NCBI GenBank assembly: GCA_024291935.2
Contig: CM044315.1
Location: 52,364,385-52,428,384, forward strand
From: Okapia johnstoni
Lineage: Eukaryota > Chordata > Mammalia > Artiodactyla > Giraffidae
Direction: 5' to 3'
DNA length: 64,000 nucleotides
The position numbers were made by a program, and so were the translations under genes. Position 1 is the stretch's first letter; each line of letters opens with the position of its first letter. Shown here piece by piece: positions 45,293 through 56,912 of the stretch. The notes under the pieces were generated by a model, which saw only the letters and a list, made by a program, of their open reading frames with translations, was not told the DNA's origin and searched no databases.

Positions 45293-45936
45293 GTGTATTT
45301 TTTAAAAATTTCTGCATAGCTAATTACCATAGGTGTATTGGTGTTAAACAACACAAATTTATTATCTTAGAGTCTCCATGGGTCAGGGTTTTGGGTATAG
45401 TTAGCTCAGAATCTCACCAGGCTACCCTCAAGATGTGGAACATGACTGTGATCTCATCTGTGGCTCAGGATGCTCTTTCATTGTAGCATCCATGCCATTA
45501 TTATCTGGCTGACTTTCAGCTAGGGGTCATTCTCATTTCCTAGAGACCTGTCTTGGATCCTTATATCATGATCCCTTCCATAGACAGTACACGAAATGGT
45601 TGCTTGCTACTTTAAGGTCAGCAATGAATCTCCCTACATTCAAAGCTATATCAAGAGCCTAGAATCTTTTTCAAAAGGCGCACCTGATTAGGTCAAGTTC
45701 CCCCAGTATAATCTTCCAGTTGATTAATTCAAACTCAACTAATGAGCACACATGCATGCATGAAATTAAAGACTGTAATTAAATCTGAAAAACTGCATTC
45801 CCTGTTAACATATAATGTAAGCTAATCACAAGAGAGAAATCAAGTCATTTTCACAAATCTCATCCACAATCAAAGGATACATATTTACCAGTGGGAGTGA
45901 ACCTTGCAGGTCATCTTAAAATTCCATATATCACAG
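45293..45936 (-). mobile_element. Old mammalian LTR (ERVL/MaLR-like), antisense
   Basis: CTAATTACCATAGGTGTATT, ACAACACAAATTTATTATC, TTTGGGTATAGTTAGCTCAG, CACCTGATTAGGTCAAGTTC and GTGAACCTTGCAGGTCATCT follow the order of an antisense MLT-type LTR. The exact family is uncertain. Confidence 0.55.
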
Positions 45937-45953
45937 TCTATATATTATAGATT

Positions 45954-46222
45954 TGCTGCTGCTGCTGCTGTTAAGTCGCTTCAGTAGTGTCCGACTCTGT
46001 GCGACCCCATAGACGGAAGCCCACCAGGTTCCCCTATCCCTGGGATTCTCCAGGCAAGAACACTGGAGTAGGTTGCCATTTCCTTCTCCAATGCATGAAA
46101 GTGAAAAGTGAAAGTGAAGTCACTCAGTTGTGTGCACTCTTAGCGACCCCATGGACGGAAAATCCTTCATCCATGTGATTTTCCAGGCAAGAGTACTGGA
46201 GTGGGGTGCCATTGCCTTCTCC
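45954..46222 (-). mobile_element. BOV-A2 dimeric SINE with perfect 12-bp target-site duplication
   Basis: The reversed (CAG)n-type tail (GCTGCTGCTGCTGCTGTTAA) is followed by two monomers joined by the GAAAGTGAAAAGTGAAAGTG linker. The duplication ATATTATAGATT lies at 45942-45953 and 46223-46234. Confidence 0.97.
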
Positions 46223-46234
46223 ATATTATAGATT

Positions 46235-47750
46235 AGGTCTTCCTATTTTTGAATCTTATATTAATGAATTATATGCATTTGTTTGTGCCTGGCTTCTTTC
46301 ATTCATTAATGTTATAAGGAAATTCTTCCATACAGTTTTGTGTAGCAATGGTTTATTCATTTTAATTTTTATATATTCATTCTCATTATCTCCATTTTAT
46401 GAATATATCAAAATGTATCGATTCTACCACTGTCAAACATCTAGTTTGCTTCTAGTTTTACACCATTATGATAACATTTATTTCTTTCAGTGAACATGCA
46501 TATGCATTTCTGATAAGCATATACCTAGAAGTTATTATCTTCAGCTTTAATAAAAACAATGAGATTTCCCAAAGGTTATAATATAAATTTTTATTATTAA
46601 CCAACATTTTATGTGAACTCTAGTTACTCAACATTCTCATCAAAACTTTATGATAGCCACATTATTTTTCATTTTTGACACTGCCTGGATATATATCAGT
46701 ATTGGTTGTGATTTTCCATAATGGCTAGTGCAGTAATGCATGCTTTCATTTTTTTTTTTTTTTGGCTTTTTGAAGTGTCCTTGTTATAAAATTGAAAACA
46801 CCTCATTTTTCTATTTGTCTGTCATTTTCTTACCTATTTGTGGGAGTTCTTGTATGTTTTCAAGACAATTCCTTTATCAGATGCATGCCTTGCATATATC
46901 TTCTGCTATTTATGTGGCTTTATCTATTTTCTTAGTTATATATATTTAGGTGAAGAGAAATCATAATCTAAATGTAGTCTGAGTTTTTTCTTTATTATTA
47001 TTACTTCTGGTGTCAAAATAATAAATTGGTTTTCTAAAGTGGATTAACTATTTTATGTTTCACATATAGCGTATGAGAGTTCCAGTCTATCTATATCCTT
47101 GTCAGTACTTGATATCATAGGTCTTTTTAAGTTTTAACTATTCTATAATAGTGTGTGCAATAGTATCTCCCTTAGAATTACTGTATATTTTCATAATGAC
47201 TAAAAATGTCAAACATCTTTTAACGGCTTATTTGCCATCCACGTGTCTATATAGTAAAATGTCATTCAAATATTTTGCTTATTTTAGTTAATCTTTTTTG
47301 TTTTTATATTTATTTCTTATTAATTACTTATCTGTTTTAGTGAGTTTTGATAACTCTTTTTTACTTTGAATATGTTTTTATAAGATATATATTTTGAAGT
47401 ATTTTTCTCCCAATGTGTGGCTTTCTTTTACACTTTCTTAAAGGTATCTTTTAAGGAACAGAAATTTCTAATTTTGATAAATATGTTTATAGATATGTAG
47501 ATCATACTTTTAGCACTGTAATTAAGATATTTTTGCCTAAACAAAAGTCACATATTTTCTCCCATATTTCTTTTAGAACATGTATAGCATGGGGTTTTGC
47601 TTTTATATTTGAGGACATCATGCATTAAAGATAGAAAAGTATTCCATCAATTCAGGGTAACTTATTGAAAATAATTTTTTAATCTTTGGAAATTATCAAA
47701 AGTCAGTCTTCTTAGAAGGAATACAATTATATGCCAGATTTGGTTCTCTG
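46235..47750 (-). mobile_element. Old L1, antisense (3' UTR into late ORF2), probably two overlapping copies
   Basis: Antisense L1M landmarks: GCCTGGCTTCTTTCATTCAT, ATGCATTTCTGATAAGCATA, CTCAACATTCTCATC, then CAATTCCTTTATCAGATGCA. A second set of similar landmarks follows at about 47060-47420 (GTATGAGAGTTCCAGTCTAT, GGCTTATTTGCCATCCACGT, CCCAATGTGTGGCTTTC). The repetition suggests two L1 fragments in tandem. Confidence 0.68.
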
Positions 47751-48345
47751 TCTTCTTAGTTTGTCCCCTCAAGTGTCCAATTTTTGTCTCTCTAGTCCCA
47801 CAGAACTACTGAATAAGTTGATCCCCATTAACATTTCTCTGCCTGGACAAGGTGTGTGTTATCAGTCTTTTGTATATACAGAATATGAAAATGATCTAAT
47901 TAAAAAAAAAGAAATTCATCATTTCAACTTTTTAATTTACTTTTCATCTCTTAAAATATAACTATCCCAGTCCTTGTTGCTTCAGCAGATGACTGATGAC
48001 TTTAAAGAGATACGTTTTAGATTTTGTCTAGATTTTCTAGCATTTCTCAGTAAAATTATTGGTCTGCCTTTAGCAACTTCATTTGACTTCAAAGGGTTTA
48101 CATTGTTTAAAATAATAATTGATAAAGAGGATTTTTTTCACAATTCTGCATTTCAATTTCAGTTCAGTTCAATTTAGGAATATTTCTTTGTAAAAAATGT
48201 TTAATTTTAAAATATGTTGGATAAAGTTTTATATTTAATATAGACATTAAACATGGGTTGAAGAGAATTCTACCTCTGGAATGGTTGCCTGAAGAGATTC
48301 ATGGACCTATTCTCTAGTGAAACAGCCATAGCTGGTAAAAGTTAT
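47751..48345. other. No confidently recognised feature
   Basis: A short CAGTTCAGTTCA at about 48157-48170 recalls a BovB terminus but is too short to call. Otherwise I can name nothing. Confidence 0.4.
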
Positions 48346-50091
48346 TTAAAAGACAGCCATTTAAAACCTCTGGGAGTTGTTCTAAGGCAAATTAAGAATA
48401 TTTATTCAATAAAATCTTGTAAGTCTTGGCAAGAACAGATTAAATCTGTGTCACTAGAGCCGCAAAAGGTCCCTTCCTCAACCCGCCTCAAAGTGGCAGA
48501 AAAGAAACTCCAATCAGGTGTGTGGTCAAGAAGACGGGACTTCTTTCCTCCTCAGCTGACAGTAAAGACCTGAGAATCAACACTGGAAGAAGTAAATGAC
48601 CATTTATCTCTCTTTTCACTCAGCTGAATTTCAGAGGAGTTAATTTCCAGGTGAATGCAAGCAAGAAGTTGAATGCACCCTTCCTTCCTAGTCCCTCTTC
48701 CTTCAAGGCCCAAACCATATGGCTGAAGCTTTGTTTCAGCTCTGAGAGGTAGAGAAATTTAAGACCCTGATTTCTTTTGTATAAAATCACTCATTGATTG
48801 GGGGATCCACCCTGGAAAAGGCAAACCAAGAATATTAGACTATCACCTTCCCTAGGTCCCCTCTTTATAAACCAGATGTTTCACTCCAAGAGACGTGTGC
48901 TGCTGTCCTTGCTCCAGCTGTATCAGTAGCTCGGAGATTTTCTTTTTTTGTCCATGAAGAGAATCAGATCATTAAAACAGAGAGCAACAAATCTAAAGGA
49001 CCTGAGTTTGTTTGGAGCAGAGATGGGGATGATGAAGTCTGAGGGCATTCTTGTAAACAGTGGATATTTTGTTGGTAAGAAATTAAAAGAAGACTTGAAA
49101 GCTCCACGAGAGCAATGAACAAGTAGTAAGCCAGTTTACCCGAGAAAATCAGGGAAAGACCCAACTAAGAAGCCTTCTGGGGTCAGAACGAACTTCACAG
49201 ATAGGCCTCAAAAATCATCCATGCAAAGAATACCAAATTTAATTGTATCAGAATGTGGATAATTGATGCTGCAGGGCACTATCAAAAACAACAGAGCAAT
49301 AATCCATAAAATTGTGGCACCTGTCAGATGGATATGATACCAACAAAGACCTACAGCTAAATGGAGAAATCAGAGGAAGAGTCAGTCAAGGAGAAGACTG
49401 CTTAAATCCCTGTCATTTTGAAGTAACTACACAAGCCCAGGACTGTATACTGTGAGGGATGATATCACAGGCTTCACACTGGAGGAAATAGACTTTCCCA
49501 AACTATTCTAGACAAGTCACTAAACAAATAAACAGGTGAACAGCAGCTATAGTAAGCTCCAGGAAGAGGGTTCGTGGGCTCCCTCACAGATATTTTCTCT
49601 TGAATATATATGAGAGAGCCCAGGCATTGGACTTAACAACTACTTGAAAATAAATTTTACAAATGTTTTCAAAGAATTAAGGTAAACTTGCTTATAGAAA
49701 TGAAAGAAAGTGTGAATACAAATAAAAGCTGGGTAAAGATAATCAGATATAACAAAAACAAAAAACAAATAAAAGATAAAAAGTTATTTCTAGCAGACCT
49801 ATCTTATACAAATAATAAAGAATGTTGTTCAGAGCGAAAGCCAGTGACCACAGAGACTATTTTGAACATACATGAAACATACGGGTAAATGTGATTATGA
49901 AGGGGTATCTTCTCATTTGTTCTGTTAACAGATTTTAAAACAAAAGTACAAAACAATATGTATGCAGTTTCATCGTTAGAGTCATTACATATAAAACTTT
50001 AATACACTTGGCAATAATAGTACAAAAGAGGTGAAAAGGAAGCAAAATTTTATTGGAGCAAGGAAATGACAGTAGATAGTAACATAATTCA

Positions 50092-50304
50092 GGGCTGCCC
50101 AGTGGCTCAGCTGTTAAACAATTACCCTGCAGTGCAGATGTGGGTTCAAAATCTGGATCAGGAAGATCCCCTGGAGGAGAGCATGGCAACCCACTCCAGC
50201 ATTCTTGCCTGGAGAATCCCATGGACAGTGGAGCCTGGTGGGCTACAGTCCATAGGGTCGCAAAGAATTGGACACAGCTGAAGCAACTGAGCACACACAT
50301 ACAC
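50092..50304 (+). mobile_element. Bov-tA SINE with perfect 14-bp target-site duplication
   Basis: A sense unit from GGGCTGCCCAGTGGCTCAGC to GAGCACACACATACAC. The duplication AGTAACATAATTCA lies at 50078-50091 and 50305-50318. It is inserted into the old sense L1. Confidence 0.96.
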
Positions 50305-50459
50305 AGTAACATAATTCACAGAAACAACTGAAGAGAATCAGAAATATAAAGGTTAATAAAATAAACTTTATATATATATAATTATGTGCTTTTTTATCTC
50401 AGCTTCTTTAAATGACAAAATTATATAAATTAATAAGTACAATAAAGTACTGTTGGATT

Positions 50460-50515
50460 CATATATATATATGCTATTATGTATATATATATATTTATAT
50501 ATATAATAGCATAAG
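50460..50515. repeat. AT-rich near-palindrome with (TA)n core
   Basis: The arms ATGCTATTAT (50471-50480) and ATAATAGCAT (50503-50512) are perfect reverse complements around an almost purely alternating AT core. More (TA)n lies to the left. Confidence 0.9.
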
Positions 50516-51077
50516 GAAGAATGGGGAATATACAGAATAATACTTTTATCTTATTGGGATTAACTTAGTATAAATCTGAAGTATGTTCTGATCAGTTGTG
50601 GAGTAAAAGGTAAGCCTTAGAGAAACCACTTGGAAAATGTAAAAGTAATATCGAAAAACATTTAGTGAAATTAAAATGCTACACTAGAAGAGATTCACTT
50701 CGTTTAAAAGAAATCAGTAAAGAAGTAATAGAGGGGGGGAAAGACATAAAAAAAATTAGGATGGTAAATGTAAACCTAACTATGTCAATATAATGTTAAA
50801 TGCAACTGGGCTAGCAATTAAATTTTAAGGCAGACATTGTCAGACTAGAATAAAAAGAGATCTGATGTATGCTGTCTCCAGGAATGTTTTTTAATTACAA
50901 GATACAAATTAGTTGAATACAAAAGTTGGAAAAATGACATATGGAACCAGAAAGGAAACTGGAAAGATATACTGATATCAGACAAAATAGGAATTAAAGC
51001 CAACGATTCTTACTAGAAATAAAGAAGGACATGGTATAGTAATAAAAAAGATCTATCTATAGCATTATGATAATTAT

Positions 51078-51155
51078 AAGCATATATATACATATAAACA
51101 TATATGTATATATATATGTATACATATAAACATATATGTATAAATATGTATATGT
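51078..51155. repeat. (TA/CATA)n low-complexity tract
   Basis: Alternating TATATA, CATATA and TGTATA units for about 75 bases inside the old L1 endonuclease region. A block ACATATAAACATATATGTAT is present twice in near-identical form. Confidence 0.85.
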
Positions 51156-52699
51156 TTAGCAACAGAGCTGCACGATACATGAAACAAAACCTGACAAGAG
51201 AAAGGAGAAATTGGTAACCCAAAAATAATAGTGGGAGACTTGAACACCACTTTTAATAATGAATAGACCTCTTATGCAAAAGACCAGCAAGGAAAGGGAA
51301 AAGTTGGGCAACTCTGCAAACAAATGGACCTAACATGCAGCTATAGACCCACTCAGTGACAGTGTAATACACTTTTTTCTCAAGTGCACATGAGATATTC
51401 TCCAACAGCAACATAAAACAAATTATGTCATAAAATTTTTCTCAATAAATATCAAAGAATTGAAATCATAAATTTATATTTTCCTATAATGGAATAAAAT
51501 AAGAAATCAATAAAGAAAAATTTGGGGACTTCATAATTACGTAGAAATTTAAAGAACATCCCTAAAATATTCAACTTGTCAAAGGAAGATCACAAGGGGA
51601 ATTAAAAAATACTTTCAAAAAAGTTTAAAACACAACCCCCCAAAATTAGGGGATGCAACAAAGCATTGCTTACAACAGAATTTAAAACTATAAACCTTGT
51701 ACGTGAAAAAGACAAAGATCTCAAATGAGCAATCAAGTTTTCTACCTTAAAGTATGACAAAAAGAAAAGTACGCTAAACCTAAAGTAAATAGAAAAAAGA
51801 AAATGGTAAAAATTTAAGTTGAGATTGATGGAATTGATAATAGAAAAGCAAAAGAAAAAAACAACAAAACCAAAAGTTATTTGAAAAGTCAACAAAATTG
51901 AGAGCCCTTTTGCTGGGATGACAACTAAAAAAGAGGAGCCTAAAAAGTACTAAAATCGGGAAAAAAAAAACGTGGGGGGGGCATACCACTAATTTTCCAC
52001 AATGGAAAGGAATCATCAAGTAATATTATGAACAAATACACACCATCAAATTGCATAAAATAGGCAAATTTCTAACAGCAAGTCTCAAGTATGGAAACTG
52101 ATATAAGAGGCAATAGAAAATTGGCATAGCTCTTTTTCCCCCCCCTTTTTTTTAAATATTAATTTATTTATTTTATTTGGAGGCTAATCACTTTAAAATA
52201 TTGTAGTGATTTTTGCCATACATTGACATGAATCAGCCATAGGTGTACATGCATCCCTCATCCTGAAATCCCTCCCACCTCCCTCGCCATCCCATCCCTC
52301 AGGGTTGTCCCAGTGCACCAGCTTTGAGTGCCCTACTTCATGCATTGATTTGGACTGGTGATCATTTCAGATATGGTAATAAACATGTTTCATTGCTATT
52401 CTCTCAAATCATCCCACCCCCGCCTTCTCCCACAGAGTTCGAAAGTCTGTTCTTTACATCTGTGTCTCTTTTGCTGTCTCACATAAAGAGTCATCATTAC
52501 CATCTTTCTAAATTCCATATATATGTGTTAATATACTGCACTGGTGTTTTTCTCTCTGACTTACTTCACTCTGTATAATAAGCTCCAGTCTCATCGACCT
52601 CATTAGAACTGATTCAAATGTGTTCTTTTAAATAGCTGAGTAACATTCCATTGTGTATATGTACCATAGCTTTCTTACCCATTCGTCTGCCAATGGACA

Positions 52700-53749
52700 T
52701 CAAGGTTGCTTCCATGTCATAGCTATTGTAAACAGTGTTGCAATGAACAATGGGGTACACGAGTCTCTTTCAATTCTGGTTTCCTCAGTGTGTATGCCCA
52801 GCAGTGGGATTTCTGGGTCATGTGACAGTTCTATTTCCAGTTTTTTAAGGAATCTCCACACTGTTCTCCATAGTGACTGTACTAGTTTGCATTCCCACCA
52901 ACAGTGTAAGAGGATTTCCTTTTCTCTGCACCCTCTCCAGCATTTATTGTTTGTAGACCTTGTGATAGCAGTAGTTCTGACCAGTGTGAGATGGTACCTC
53001 ATTGTGGTTTTGATTTGCATTTCTCTGATAATGAGTGATGTTGAGCATCTTTTCACGTGTTTGTTAGCCGCCTGTATGTCTTCTCTGGAGAAATGTCTGT
53101 TTAGTTCTTTGGCCCATTTTTTGATTGGGTCGTTTATTTTTCTGGTATTGAGCTGCATGAGCTGTTTGTATATTTTTGAGATTAATTCTTTGTCAGTTGC
53201 TTCATTTGCTATTATTTTCTCCCATTCTGCAGGCTGTCTTTTCACCTTGCTTATAGTTTCCTTCATTGTGCAAAAGCTTTTAAGTTTAATTATGTCCTAT
53301 TTGTTTATTTTTGCTTTTATTTCCATAACTCTTGGAGGTGGGTCATAGAGTACCCTGCTGTGATTTATGTCAGAGAGTGTTTTGCCTGTGTTTTCCTCTA
53401 GGAGTTTTATATTTCCTGATTTTCCATTTAGATCTTTAATCCATTTTGAGTTTATTTTTGTGTATGGTGCTAGAAAGTATTCTAGTTTCATTCTTTTACA
53501 GGTGGTTGACCAGTTTTCCAAGAACCACTTGTTAAAGAGATTGTCTTTTCTTTATTGTATATTCTTGCCTCCTTTGTAAAAGGTAAAATGTCCACAGGTG
53601 TGTGGATTTATATCTGAGCTTTCTATTTTATTCCATTGATCTATATTTCTGTCTGTGTGCCAGTACCATACTGTCTTGATGACTGTAGCTTTGTAGTATA
53701 GTGTGAAGTCAGGCTGGTTGAATCCTTCAGTTTCATTCTTCTTTCTCAA
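52700..53749 (-). pseudogene. L1 ORF2 C-terminal part, broken into three frames
   Basis: Continuing the RT-bearing frame, 53552-53749 ([20 protein letters not shown]), 53297-53521 (LEYFLAPYTKINSKWIKDLN) and 52700-53266 (188 aa) are successive parts of ORF2p after the palm domain. The last contains the cysteine motif [18 protein letters not shown], that is Cx3Cx7Hx4C, and a WK-type end. ORF2p is the L1 endonuclease/RT; the cysteine-rich end contributes to RNA binding and retrotransposition. Frameshifts at about 53280, 53535 and 53765 separate the pieces. Confidence 0.92.
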
Positions 53750-53784
53750 GATTGCTTTGGCTCTTTGAGGTTTTTATTGTATTT

Positions 53785-54879
53785 CTATACAAATTGTGAA
53801 ATTATATTTTCTAGTTCTGTGAAAAATACTGTTGGTAACTTGATAGGGATTTCATTGAATTTATAGATTGCTTTGTATAGTATACTCATTTTCACTGTAT
53901 TGATTCTTCTAATCCGTGAACATGGTATATTTCTCCATCTATTTGTGTCATCTTTGATAGCTTTCATCAGTGTTTTATAGTTTTCTATATATAGGTCTTT
54001 TGTTTCTTTAGGTAGATTTATTCCTAAGTATTTCATTCTTTTCATTGCAATGGTGAATGGGATTATTTCCTTAATTTCTCTTTTTGTTTTCTCATTGTTA
54101 GTGTATAAGAATGCAAGGGACTTCTGTGTATTAATTTTACATCCTGCAACTTTACTATATTTATTGATTAGCTCTAGTAATTTTCTGGTGATGTCTTTAG
54201 CATTTTCAATGTACAGGGTCATGCCATCTGCAAACAGTGAGAGTTTTACTTCTTTTCTAATCTGGGTTCCTTCTATTTCTTTTCCTTCTATGATTTCTGT
54301 GGTTAAAACTTCCAAAATTATGTTGAATAATAGTGGTGAGAGTGGGCACCATTGTCTTGTTCCTGACTTTAGGGGAAATGTTTTCAATTTTTCACCATTG
54401 GGGATAATGTTTGCTATGGGTTTATCATATACGGCTTTTATTATGTTGAGGTATGTTTCTTCTATGCCTGCTTTCTGGAGGGTTTTTATCATAAATGGAT
54501 ATTGAATTTTGTCAAAGGCTTTCTCTGCGTCTATTGAGATAATCATATGGTTTTTACCTTTCAATTTGTTAATGTGGTATATCACATTGATTGATTTGCA
54601 AATATTGAAGAATCCTTGAATCCCTGGGATAAAGCCCACTTGGTCATGATGTATGATCTTTTTTAATATGCTGTTGGATTCTGTTTGCTGGAATTTTGTT
54701 AAAATTTCTGCATATATGTTCATTAGTGATATTGGCCTGTAGTTTTCTTTTTTTGTGGCATCTTTGCCTGGTTTTGGTATTAGGGTGATGGTGGCTTCAT
54801 AGAAAGAGTTTGGCAGTTTACCTTCCTTTGCAATTTTCTGGAAGAGTTTGAGTAAGATAGGTGTTAGCTCCTCTCTCAA
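53785..54879 (-). pseudogene. L1 ORF2 reverse-transcriptase domain, 364-aa open frame with FADG in the catalytic box
   Basis: This is the longest open frame in the window. It starts in the fingers region ([20 protein letters not shown]), passes [20 protein letters not shown] at residues 31-50, motif [13 protein letters not shown] (D117) and a [16 protein letters not shown] block. It then reaches the catalytic box at residues 216-219, which reads FADG (54223-54234) where active L1 elements have FADD. The endonuclease that should precede it is deleted, and the first methionine is internal. The frame stops at 53785 before the thumb and C-terminal region. Loss of the second catalytic aspartate should abolish polymerisation. 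Confidence 0.93.
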
Positions 54880-54929
54880 TTTTTGGTAGAATTCACCTGT
54901 GAACCCATCTGGTCCTGGGCATGTGTTTT

Positions 54930-55915
54930 GTGCCCTTCCCAGGTCCTAGTAGCTCAAGCGACCAGGCGCTTGGTGAGCTCACTGTCCCAGGTGGGCTGTG
55001 CATCTTAATCGACTCCCCTGTCCCTGCTGCTCGGTTTCCTGGATGCGCAAAGGGAGCACTGTCTCAGGTGTGCCGTGTGTCTCCTCTCGGGAGCTGATCT
55101 CAGGCTGCAACCCTCCTGGCAGATGTCAGTCATCCAGGATCCCAGGAGACATGGTTAGCAGCTGGGAGCCTGCTCACAGTTTTGTGGAGAATGCCGATCT
55201 CTGGGGCCAAGATTGCCCCTTGCCTTCCTGCTCTGGCTGTTGCACGCCTGTCTCTGCCTATGGTGGGAGAGGGGCCTGCATGCATCTGGCTAGCTGTCTT
55301 TTGGTGTTCACTCAGTCCTTTGTTTTGTGAGTTGGCCAGGCTGCGTTTTAGGTTAGAGCCTTTTGTGGGAAAATTCTTTTTTTTTTCTTCACTGGCTATC
55401 CCAAAGTTTGGGTTGCTATCTCACCTTAGCTCCCTTAGATTGTCCTCAGGGCATTCAGGCCCTGTCCTTATCCTAAGCGTGCAGCCCATGCCTTCTTGTC
55501 CAGCCCCTACTCACTGGTGGCAGATACGAGTGTCTGGGCTACTTCTCCATTGGGAGTTGCGGATAGATGCATATTGTGTTTTCTCTTTTTTTTTCTCCCA
55601 GTTATGTTGCCCTCTGAGATTCCAAAACTCCCCACAGACCCACTGGTGAGAGGGTTTCCAGCTATTTGGAAACTTCTCCTCCTTCATGACTTCCTCCCCA
55701 GGACAGGTCTCCATCCCTAACTCTTTTGTCTCTTATATTTTGTCCTACCTCCTTTCAAAGAGAATGGGCTGCATTTCTCGTTGCCTGGTGTCCTCTGACA
55801 GCGTTCAGAAGTTGTTTTTTGGAAGTTTCTCAGCATTCAAATGATCCTGTGATGAATTTGAGGGGGATAAAGTGGTCTCCCCATCCTATTCCTTGCCATC
55901 TTGGGACTGCCCCTC
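54930..55915 (-). promoter_or_regulatory. Bovine-type L1 5' UTR (internal promoter region)
   Basis: About 1 kb of markedly GC-richer sequence lies between ORF2 and the 5' terminus: GAGCTCACTGTCCCAGGTGG, GCAGCTGGGAGCCTGCTCAC, GGTGGGAGAGGGGCCTGC and the terminal antisense CTTGCCATCTTGGGACTGCC. L1 5' UTRs carry the internal RNA polymerase II promoter of the element, which is known for the family. The open frames on the sense strand here (54998-55330, 55182-55649) are antisense to it and have no domain. Confidence 0.75.
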
Positions 55916-55926
55916 TGGCATAGATC

Positions 55927-56912
55927 CTTAACAATTGATGACTCAACTAGAAATTTTAAAAAATTCCCAGAAACAAAAAGTCCATGCCCATGTGACTTCA
56001 CTGTGAATTCTACTAAATATATAAAGAAGAATAAAAACCAACCCTTCACAACCTCTTCCAAGAAATTAAAGTTCAGGGAACACTTAGCAACTCACACTGT
56101 AAGCCAGTATTACCTTTATACCGAAATCATTTAAAGATATCACAAAATTAAAAGCTTGCAGACCAACATTTTTTTTTTTCTGAGTATTGACAAAGATTTT
56201 CTAAAACTGAATCTGGTAACCTATAGTAAGGATTATACAGTAGAATTTATCACATAAATGCAATTTTTAACTTCAAAAATAAAATTATGTAATAAACCAT
56301 ACCAAGAGAATACAAAACCCAAATGCTTATCTCAATAGGGGCAGATAAAGCATTAGAGAAACCCAATATGCTTTTATGATAAAAACTTTCAACAAACTGG
56401 GAATAGACTGGAACTTCCTCGACCTGTCAAAGGGCATCTTGGCAAACCTATAGCTAACAGACATAATGAGTAAAAACTGAATGATTTTTTCCCTTAAGAT
56501 CAAGAACAGGATAAACATTCTGTTCTTACCATTTCTGTATACCAGAAATTCTAACCATGGAAATTAAGTAAAAGAAAGAGGTGAAACTATCTCTTCTTAC
56601 TTGCAGATGACCATACATTTGTAAATAAAAATCTTAAAAAGCATCTACAAAAAAATAATCTATGAGAGCTAATAAATGAGCTCAGCAAATTTTCAGGGTT
56701 CAAGTTCAACATGCAAAAAAAAAAATGAGTTATAATTCCTCTCAATAACAATGAACAATCACTTAGAAACTGAAATTAAGAAAATTTATAACCACAGCAT
56801 CAAAAATAATAAAAAAATATTTAGTAATAAACAACAAAAGAAGAGCAAGATCTGTACAGACAAAGCTATCAAATGTAGTTGAAATAAGTTAAAGACTAAA
56901 TAAATTGTTATG
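55927..56912 (+). mobile_element. Old L1 (L1M), sense, ORF2 continuation
   Basis: Decayed ORF2 resumes right after the bovine-type L1: ACTTCACTGTGAATTCTACT, CTTCCAAGAAATTAAAGTT, GTTCAAGTTCAACATGC, TATAACCACAGCATCAAAAA and AACAACAAAAGAAGAGCAAG. It continues the element that ends at 52132 and is broken again at about 56912 by a MaLR provirus piece. Confidence 0.8.

Larger units (their letters stand above)
48350..52132 (+). mobile_element. Old L1 (L1M), sense: 5' UTR, ORF1 remnant and start of ORF2
   Basis: 48350-49600 resembles an L1M 5' UTR (CAAAAATCATCCATGCAAAG, GGATATGATACCAACAAAGA). 49610-49870 carries ORF1 remnants (GAGAGCCCAGGCATTGGACT, TTATTTCTAGCAGACCTATC). 50320-51400 holds the inter-ORF region and endonuclease remnants (ATGCTGTCTCCAGGAATG, ATATCAGACAAAATAGGAAT, CTCAAGTGCACATGAGATAT). 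51420-52130 holds later ORF2 (CCAAAAGTTATTTGAAAAGTC). All frames are broken. A bovine-type L1 interrupts it at 52132, and it resumes at 55927. Confidence 0.75.
52133..55915 (-). mobile_element. Bovine-type L1, 3.8 kb, antisense, with both ends but internally deleted
   Basis: The left end is the reversed A tail (T-run at about 52146-52154, after a C-rich stretch), followed by the bovine L1 3' UTR (CATTGACATGAATCAGCCAT) and ORF2. The right end is the L1 5' terminus in reverse (CCATCTTGGGACTGCCCCTC). Flanking TGGCATAGCTC (52122-52132) and TGGCATAGATC (55916-55926) look like an 11-bp target-site duplication with one mismatch. Between about 54914 and 54930 the sequence passes from ORF2 straight into the 5' UTR, so ORF1 and the endonuclease part of ORF2 are missing. 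Confidence 0.92.

Noticed and set aside
48157..48175. CAGTTCAGTTCA resembling the BovB terminus
   Set aside because: It is only about 12 matching bases with no adjoining BovB sequence; chance or a trace too small to call.
52653..53348. 231-aa open frame on the sense strand, hydrophobic
   Set aside because: It is the exact antisense of L1 ORF2 C-terminal coding sequence (52700-53266 antisense), whose cysteine motif and family match are clear. The hydrophobic composition comes from reading lysine-rich codons backwards.
54998..55720. Sense open frames of 110, 155 and 74 aa in GC-rich DNA
   Set aside because: The DNA is the reversed L1 5' UTR. The frames have no domain and depend on lower stop-codon frequency in GC-rich sequence.
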